Assembly (NCBI GenBank): GCA_019637175.1
Contig: JAHBWD010000037.1
Span: forward strand, 21,892 to 85,891
Reading direction: 5' to 3'
DNA length: 64,000 nucleotides
DNA from: Labilithrix sp.
Lineage (GTDB): Bacteria; Myxococcota_A; Polyangia; Polyangiales; Polyangiaceae
The stretch's first letter is position 1; the number at the start of each line of letters is the position of its first letter. Both the position numbers and the translations under genes were made by a program. Below are positions 58,902 to 64,000 of the stretch, piece after piece. The notes beneath the pieces are model-generated. The model was not told where the DNA came from. It saw nothing but the letters and a program-made list of their open reading frames with translations, and made no database searches.

Positions 58902-60218
58902 TCACCAGCGCACGAGCACCGACCCCTCGACGGCCGGCACGAACATGACGTCGCCGCTCGTTCGGTTCTCCCGGCGTTCGACCGCGAGGACGGGCTGGAC
59001 GCCGACCGTCGGCGTGAACATGTGCCGGCCGAACACGGTGAGGACGTGGCTCCGAAGCTGCACGAGCTGCGCGACCGTCGGGTTCTGATCGAGCTGGACG
59101 CCATACGTGTACTCTGCACCTACAACCGTCGCGGGCTCCGGCTTCCAGAGGCCGCGCAGCCCTCCCGAGACGACGGTCTCGGTCGCCGTGTTCTGGCCCG
59201 GCACGCTCGTCACGACGGTCGAGACCCACGAACGAAGGCCGATCTCGAGGGTGTCGGTGAGCGCCAACGACACGGCGGGCGCGACGAGGTAGACCGCCTT
59301 GTCGGCGGAGTAGCTCCACGCCCCGGTCGCCACGTACAGGCCGACGCGCGCGTTGACGGGCACGAGCATCGCGAGCGTCGCCGCCCAGCGCGGCAGCGCG
59401 ATCGCCGGCGTCGTGAAGGCGAGCTCGAGGCCGGCCCAGCCGCCGGGCGCGTAGTGGTAGTAAGCGCCCACGGCACGGCGCGCGTCGACGACGGTGGTAG
59501 CCCCGAACGCGCCCGTTCGGGTCACGAGCTGGTGGAGCAGGTGCACGCGCGCGCGGCCGAAGCGCTGCATCACCTCGGCGTCGTTGGTGACGATGTCGTC
59601 GTACTGCGCGGGCAAGAACTGAAGCCGCATGCCGAGCCGCGCTTCCCCGAGGAAGAGCTGATCGCGCTGCGCCGACATCGTGGGGTCGAGTGGTGAAAGA
59701 CGCGCGGCCGCCTCGGCGTCGCGGATGGCGGCCGCTTCGTCGCCTCGCCAATGGGCGAGGCGCGCGCGGCGGACGAGCAGCTCGGCGGAGGCCGGCGTCC
59801 GCGCGAGGCCTTCGCGCAGCTCGAGCTCCGCCTCGGCGAAGCGAGACTGCCACAAGAGGAGGTCGACCAGGCCTGCGCGTGCGTCCTCGTCGTTCGGGTA
59901 GCGCTCGAGCACGCGCCGATACCCTCGTTCGGCGAGCAGCCAGCAGCCGTCCCACGCGTCGACGCGGGCGAGGCCGGCCTCGGCCTCGGCGTCTTCGGGG
60001 TCGCGCGTGAGGAGCGCGAGGTAGATCGCGCGCGCTCGGGCCCGCTCCCCGACGATGGCGTCGCCCTTGGCGGCGCGGAGCAGCTCGCGCCGCGTGCCCG
60101 TCACCTCGGCCGTCTTCGACGCTGCGCACACTTCACGCCCTTCGGCGAGCCGCGCCCCCATGGCGAGCGCCCAGACGAAGGCCCCCGCCGCGACGGCGAG
60201 GCGAAACACCGTGCGCAT
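58902..60218 (-). CDS. TPR protein with YaiO-like outer-membrane barrel
   Basis: 438 residues from the ATG at 60218. A signal peptide (residues 1-28) is followed by TPR repeats about 45-190 (ARAIYLALLTRDPEDAEAEAGLARVDAWDG; LAERGYRRVLERYPNDEDARAGLVDLLLWQ; EAELELREGLARTPASAELLVRRARLAHW). From about 200 the sequence alternates like an outer-membrane barrel and ends in LVRW (terminal Trp). The combination with a glycosyltransferase operon divergent 57 bp away is the pattern of YaiO-like exopolysaccharide export proteins. Confidence 0.8.
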   Translation of the reverse strand: MRTVFRLAVAAGAFVWALAMGARLAEGREVCAASKTAEVTGTRRELLRAAKGDAIVGERARARAIYLALLTRDPEDAEAEAGLARVDAWDGCWLLAERGYRRVLERYPNDEDARAGLVDLLLWQSRFAEAELELREGLARTPASAELLVRRARLAHWRGDEAAAIRDAEAAARLSPLDPTMSAQRDQLFLGEARLGMRLQFLPAQYDDIVTNDAEVMQRFGRARVHLLHQLVTRTGAFGATTVVDARRAVGAYYHYAPGGWAGLELAFTTPAIALPRWAATLAMLVPVNARVGLYVATGAWSYSADKAVYLVAPAVSLALTDTLEIGLRSWVSTVVTSVPGQNTATETVVSGGLRGLWKPEPATVVGAEYTYGVQLDQNPTVAQLVQLRSHVLTVFGRHMFTPTVGVQPVLAVERRENRTSGDVMFVPAVEGSVLVRW

Positions 60219-60228
60219 CGCATGTAGT

Positions 60229-60257
60229 TTGAGCCAGGCGCCGCGGAAACGTAAAAT
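60229..60257 (+). promoter_or_regulatory. Promoter of the glycosyltransferase operon
   Basis: TTGAGC (60229-60234) and TAAAAT (60252-60257) lie 17 bp apart, matching the -35 box at 4/6 and the -10 box at 5/6. The predicted start near 60264 leaves about 12 nt before the ATG at 60276. The 57-bp gap is shared with the divergent barrel gene, so the two units may be regulated together. Confidence 0.55.
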
Positions 60258-60275
60258 CGATGACTTCGCGCGTTC

Positions 60276-61790
60276 ATGCGAGTCTTCGAAGTCGGCCTCT
60301 CTTTCTTCGACGCGTGCGTCGTCCTCTACATGGCGACGTACTTCGCGATCAACCTGGCGTTCGTGGCCCTCAGTCACGTGAACATCGGCCGGGCCTTACG
60401 CACGGAGCACCTCCAACCGGCCCTGCGATCGGAGTCGAGTCATTTTCTTCCGCACATCACGCTCCTCGTGCCGGCGTACAACGAGGAGGTCACGATCGCG
60501 GAGAGCATCCGTTCGCTCCTTCGGCTTCGCTACCCATCCTACGAGATCATCATCTGCAACGACGGCTCGAAGGACAAGACCGTCGACGTGCTGCGCCGCG
60601 CGTTTCATTTCGTCAGGGTCGAGATCGAGTACGAATCGCACCTCGCGTGCGCCGACATCCGCGCGTTCTACGAGTCGCGCATGGCGCTGCCGCACGGGCT
60701 CAAGCGCCTCCTGCTCATCGACAAGGAGAACGGCGGCAAGGCCGACGCGCTCAACGCGGCGATCAACGCGGCGCAGGGCGACTTCGTCACGAGCATGGAC
60801 GCCGACAGCCTCCTCACGCCCGACGCCCTCTTGCTCGCGGCGCGCCCGATCGCCGACGAGCCCGGCAAGATCGTCGCGGTCGGCGTTCAGGTCGGCATCT
60901 CCAACGGCTCGCTCGTCGAGGACGGCAAGGTCGTCGAGATGCGGCTGCCGAAGAGCTGGCTCGCGCGCTTCCAGATCGTCGAGTACATGCGCTCGTTCGC
61001 GCAAGGGCGCGTCGCGCTCGCGACGCTCGACTCGCTCCTCATCCTCTCCGGCGTCTTCGCCCTCATGCGGCGCGACATCGTCGTGGCCGTCGGTGGGTTC
61101 TTGACGAAGGGGATGCGCACGCGCATCGGCGTCGAGTATTGCGGCGCGGGCGCGCACACCGTGTGCGAAGACATGGAGATCGTGGTGCGCCTCCACCGCT
61201 ACCTGCTCGACAAGGGGCTGCCGGGGCGCATCGAGATCCTGCCGTTCGCGACGGCGTGGACCGAGTGCCCGGAGAACATGAAGGACCTCGGCAAGCAGCG
61301 CGCGCGCTGGTATCGCGGTCTCCTCGAGGTGCTCACGTACCACCGCGCCGTCCTCTTCCGCCGGCGCTTCCGGCGGATCGGTCTCTTCTCGCTGCCGTAT
61401 CAGCTCTTCTTCGAAGCGCTCGCGCCCCAGATCGAGCTGCTCGGGTACGTTTCGCTGGTGATCACCGGCGTCGCCGGCGTCCTCTCGCCGAAGGCCGTCG
61501 TCACGTTCGTGGCGCTCGCGATGGCGCTGAACTTTTCGCTGAGCACGCTCTCGATCCTCCTGTGCATCCGCTCCGAGCGCGCCGTGACGGCGAAGGCCGA
61601 CGTTCTCTCGCTCTTCTCCTACAAGCGCGTCACCGACATCCTGCTGCTCTTCGTCGCCGGCTTCGTCTCGAACCTCGGCTATCGCCAGTACCTCGTCGGT
61701 TGGCAGCTCAAGGGGTTCTACGACTTTCTGAAGGGAAAGAAGGGCTGGGACAAGTTCGCGCGCAAGGGCTTCGCGCCGGGGGCCACGTGA
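60276..61790 (+). CDS. Membrane family 2 glycosyltransferase
   Basis: 504 residues. TM1 about 8-30. Catalytic domain about 60-330 with LVPAYNEE, ICNDGSKD, SMDAD, CEDMEIVVRLHR (catalytic Asp) and KQRARWYRG (the QxxRW-type motif of processive synthases such as PgaC and BcsA). Four helices follow from about 370 (PYQLFFEALAPQIELLGYVSLVITG; AVVTFVALAMALNF; ILLLFVAGFVSNLGY). So it polymerises and exports a beta-linked polysaccharide. No PilZ domain. Its stop overlaps the kinase start (GTGA). Confidence 0.9.
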   Translation: MRVFEVGLSFFDACVVLYMATYFAINLAFVALSHVNIGRALRTEHLQPALRSESSHFLPHITLLVPAYNEEVTIAESIRSLLRLRYPSYEIIICNDGSKDKTVDVLRRAFHFVRVEIEYESHLACADIRAFYESRMALPHGLKRLLLIDKENGGKADALNAAINAAQGDFVTSMDADSLLTPDALLLAARPIADEPGKIVAVGVQVGISNGSLVEDGKVVEMRLPKSWLARFQIVEYMRSFAQGRVALATLDSLLILSGVFALMRRDIVVAVGGFLTKGMRTRIGVEYCGAGAHTVCEDMEIVVRLHRYLLDKGLPGRIEILPFATAWTECPENMKDLGKQRARWYRGLLEVLTYHRAVLFRRRFRRIGLFSLPYQLFFEALAPQIELLGYVSLVITGVAGVLSPKAVVTFVALAMALNFSLSTLSILLCIRSERAVTAKADVLSLFSYKRVTDILLLFVAGFVSNLGYRQYLVGWQLKGFYDFLKGKKGWDKFARKGFAPGAT

Positions 61791-62950
61791 AGGAGCTCGA
61801 CGGCGTCATCGTAGGCGTGGTCGGCCGCCACGACGCGGGCGCGCTCGAGCGCGCGGGCGCGACGGTCGTCCACCTCGACCCCGAGGAGTTCTGGACGGCC
61901 CGCGAGCCGTCGTACCACGCGATCGTGATCGCCGGCCTCTCGCTCGAGCGATCGCTCGCGTTCGTTCGCGAGCTGCGCGCCGATCCTCGCGCGCGCCTCG
62001 TGCCTCGCGCGATCGTCGCGTCGCCCTCCACGTCGGAGAAGCTCTGCGCGACCGCGAGCGTCCTCGTTCCGGCCGGCGCGGCAGACGAGGCGCTCGTCGC
62101 CGTCGTCGACGAGATGGCCCTCCGCGCCCGCAGCGCGAGCGCCGACGCGCAGAGGATTCTCGAGCTCGAGCAGCGCGCCGCCGAGCTGTCCGGCGACATC
62201 GACGCGACGGCCAAGGATCGGAGCGCGCTCGTGCACGACGTCCGCGTGCTGCTCGCGGTGGCGTTCGGCTTCGCGTGCAATCTGCGCGACGGCATCAACG
62301 GGCCCGTCGACGATCAGCAGCGCGCGTCGCTCGAGCGCGTCGTCGCCGCGCTCCAAGACGCCTCGGCGCTCCTCGAGCGAGGCCCCGCGCTCGCCTCCGG
62401 CCCCGGCGTCCGTGCGGCCAAGCGCGTCGCCAAGCGGCTCAACGTCCGCGTCGACGACCTCGTCGCCGAGACGATCTCGCTCTTCACGGAGACGGCGGCC
62501 GAAGCCGGCCTCGCGCTCGCGTTCGATCACGTGGAGCCGGTGAGCGCCTGGTGCGATCCGGTCCAGATCAAGCAGATCCTCGTCAACCTCGTCGTCAACG
62601 CGCTCAAGTTCACGCCTCGCGGCGGTCGCGTCGTCGTCGCGGTCGAGCGCGCGACGCCGAAGTCGGCGCGCGGGTTCGACGCGCGCGCGAACGTACGGAT
62701 CACCGTGTCCGACAGCGGTCCCGGCGTACGACCGGAGGATCGCCTGCGCGTCTTCGAGCGCGGCGTCCGGCTCGGGCGCGACGCGGAGATCGACGGGCAA
62801 GGCATCGGGCTCTCCGTGGTGAGCGAGATCGCGCTCGCGCACGCAGGGAGCGTCGAGGTCGAAGACTCCGCCCTCGGCGGCGCGGCGTTCGTCGTCGAGC
62901 TCCCGGTCGACGTGCGCCGCCGCGAGAGCGAGCTCGAGGAGCGACCGTGA
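61787..62950 (+). CDS. Soluble histidine kinase in the polysaccharide operon
   Basis: 387 residues, GTG start overlapping the glycosyltransferase stop. N-terminal about 105 residues form a receiver-like alpha/beta fold without the usual phosphoacceptor pattern (VIVGVVGRHDAG; YHAIVIAGLSLERSLAFVRELR). A short coiled coil leads to the H-box DRSALVHDVRVLL with His150. The ATPase has NLVVNALKFTPRGG, VSDSGPGV, FERGVRLG and GQGIGLSVVSEI. It has no membrane segment. It may phosphorylate the receiver gene right after it. Confidence 0.85.
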   Translation: MKELDGVIVGVVGRHDAGALERAGATVVHLDPEEFWTAREPSYHAIVIAGLSLERSLAFVRELRADPRARLVPRAIVASPSTSEKLCATASVLVPAGAADEALVAVVDEMALRARSASADAQRILELEQRAAELSGDIDATAKDRSALVHDVRVLLAVAFGFACNLRDGINGPVDDQQRASLERVVAALQDASALLERGPALASGPGVRAAKRVAKRLNVRVDDLVAETISLFTETAAEAGLALAFDHVEPVSAWCDPVQIKQILVNLVVNALKFTPRGGRVVVAVERATPKSARGFDARANVRITVSDSGPGVRPEDRLRVFERGVRLGRDAEIDGQGIGLSVVSEIALAHAGSVEVEDSALGGAAFVVELPVDVRRRESELEERP

Positions 62951-63318
62951 GCCGCGGACATTCCATCCTCCTCGTCGACGACAACCCGCAGATCCTCGAG
63001 TTCTTGCAGCAGCGCCTGCGCTCGCTCGGCTATCGCACGACGATCGTCACCAACGGCGAGGCGGCGATCGAGCACGTGAGGCGCGAGGCGCCGAGCCTCG
63101 TCGTCCTCGACGTGACGATGCCAGAGCTGAACGGCTACCAAGCGTGCCGGGAGATCAAGGCGATCGATCGGAAGATCCCCGTGATCATCCTCACCGCCAA
63201 GGTCGACTCGGCCGATCGGTTCTGGGCGAAGCAAGCCGGCGCCGACGTCTTCCTCAACAAGCCCGTCGATCCGGCCGTGGTCGTCGAGCGCATCGGCGGG
63301 CTCCTCGCGAATCGATGA
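62947..63318 (+). CDS. Response regulator, receiver domain only
   Basis: 123 residues. DDN at 11-13, phosphoacceptor Asp55 in VVLDVTMPELNG, ILTAK and the Lys in LNKPVDP are all present. No output domain. GTG start overlaps the kinase stop (GTGA), and its TGA overlaps the next start (ATGA), so three genes are coupled. The likely phosphodonor is the kinase upstream; the output may be binding to the synthase or HEAT protein. Confidence 0.9.
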   Translation: MSRGHSILLVDDNPQILEFLQQRLRSLGYRTTIVTNGEAAIEHVRREAPSLVVLDVTMPELNGYQACREIKAIDRKIPVIILTAKVDSADRFWAKQAGADVFLNKPVDPAVVVERIGGLLANR

Positions 63319-64000
63319 GCACCCTCTCCGTCGTCGTCTGGCTCGTCGTCGCGCTCACGTCCATCGTGGCGGTGACGGCGACGTGGGTGCTCGCGCGCGA
63401 AGCGTGGCTGCGTTGGACGACGCGGCACGCCGTCGAGCGCCTCGAGCGCGCGCTCTCGTCGATGGATCCGGCGAACAAGCCGCCCGCAGACGACCTTCGA
63501 TCCCTCGTGCGCCGGATCGACGAAGGGACGCTCGAGAGGGCGCTCGAGACGATGTTGAGGAGCGATCGCGACGGCGCCCGCCCGTGGGCGATCCATCTCT
63601 TCACCGAGCTCGGCCTCGTCGAGCGCTTCTCGAAGCGCGTGCGCGAAGCGCGACGGTGGGCCGATCGCGCGCACGCCGCGGAGGTCCTCGGCCTCGGCGC
63701 GTCGCCGAAGGCGGTGCCCGCGCTCGTCGCCGCCATCCGCGATCCCCACGAAGACGCCGCCTCGGTCAAGCTCTCGGCGGCCAACGCGCTCGCGGCGCTC
63801 AAGGATCCGGGCGCCGTCCCCCTCCTCGTGCGCGAGCTCGAGGTCGTCGACGAGCACGCGTCGCCGCGGATCGCCGACGCGCTCGTTCGCTTCGGGAGCA
63901 TCGCGCTGCCTTCGCTCCTCGAGATGCTCGGCAACATCGAGCAAGGGCCATCGCGCGTGTGGGCCGCGCGCGTGCTGGGGCGAATCGGCGATCGAAGCGC
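63315..64000 (+). CDS. HEAT-repeat membrane protein (3' end outside window)
   Basis: 228 codons visible; the frame is open at the window edge. One membrane helix at about 5-25 (VVVWLVVALTSIVAVTATWVLA) is followed by helical pairs of HEAT-repeat type (AAEVLGLGASPKAVPALVAAIRDP; LSAANALAALKDPGAVPLLVRELEV; IADALVRFGSIALPSLLEML). Coupled to the response regulator by ATGA. HEAT proteins beside PgaC-like synthases and YaiO-like barrels form recurrent polysaccharide modules; probable role is scaffolding. Confidence 0.8.
   Translation, partial: MSTLSVVVWLVVALTSIVAVTATWVLAREAWLRWTTRHAVERLERALSSMDPANKPPADDLRSLVRRIDEGTLERALETMLRSDRDGARPWAIHLFTELGLVERFSKRVREARRWADRAHAAEVLGLGASPKAVPALVAAIRDPHEDAASVKLSAANALAALKDPGAVPLLVRELEVVDEHASPRIADALVRFGSIALPSLLEMLGNIEQGPSRVWAARVLGRIGDRS

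Overview
The window is about 64 kb of very GC-rich chromosomal DNA with dense genes and short gaps. It has the hallmarks of a myxobacterium (Myxococcota, most likely Polyangiales): a MYXO-CTERM surface protein, a fibro-slime/thrombospondin-repeat protein, two transmembrane Ser/Thr kinases, PEGA and DUF4388 proteins, a formylglycine-enzyme-like protein, roughly a dozen predicted lipoproteins of unknown function and many two-component proteins. The taxonomy is inferred from gene content. I see no rRNA, tRNA, insertion sequence, phage or CRISPR array.

Layout. 1-1.6 kb: the end of a polyhydroxyalkanoate synthase-like hydrolase and an SDR reductase. 1.5-11.1 kb (minus strand): a small hypothetical gene, a DUF4388 protein, a large MYXO-CTERM protein, a TPR/PEGA protein and a Ser/Thr kinase. 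11.2-12.9 kb: a small accessory island with a tiny ORF coupled to a Doc-fold-like protein, then a nucleotidyltransferase-fold gene preceded by two near-identical 30-bp inverted-repeat sites. 12.9-16.2 kb: two lipoproteins, one kinase-like, and a PrmA-like methyltransferase.

16.3-20.8 kb is a ribosomal-peptide (RiPP) cluster: two paralogous HExxH peptide hydroxylase-like proteins flank a 74-residue precursor with a TGG leader motif, followed by a radical SAM/SPASM maturase and a translationally coupled gene of unknown function. A strong hairpin separates precursor from modifying enzymes. This is the best candidate for an undescribed system. 20.8-47.8 kb is a housekeeping and surface region: lipoproteins, a membrane kinase, Ku, deoxynucleoside kinase, EVE protein, phosphoesterase, diguanylate cyclase, MpaB/Lcp-type oxygenase, gluzincin lipoprotein, YkgJ operon, response regulator with site-2 protease, acyl-CoA ligase, BolA with a glutaredoxin/IscA-like/rhodanese fusion, and oxidoreductases.

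47.9-56.6 kb is a seven-gene chemosensory operon (cheW, cheR-TPR, cheW, mcp, cheA-REC, cheB, triple-receiver histidine kinase). Gene content resembles the Pseudomonas Wsp system, but the final diguanylate cyclase output is replaced by a three-receiver histidine kinase. 56.6-58.8 kb holds a small helical protein and a fibro-slime lipoprotein. 58.9-64 kb is a divergent polysaccharide module: a TPR/YaiO-like outer-membrane barrel on one side, and a glycosyltransferase, histidine kinase, response regulator and HEAT-repeat protein on the other, the last running off the window.
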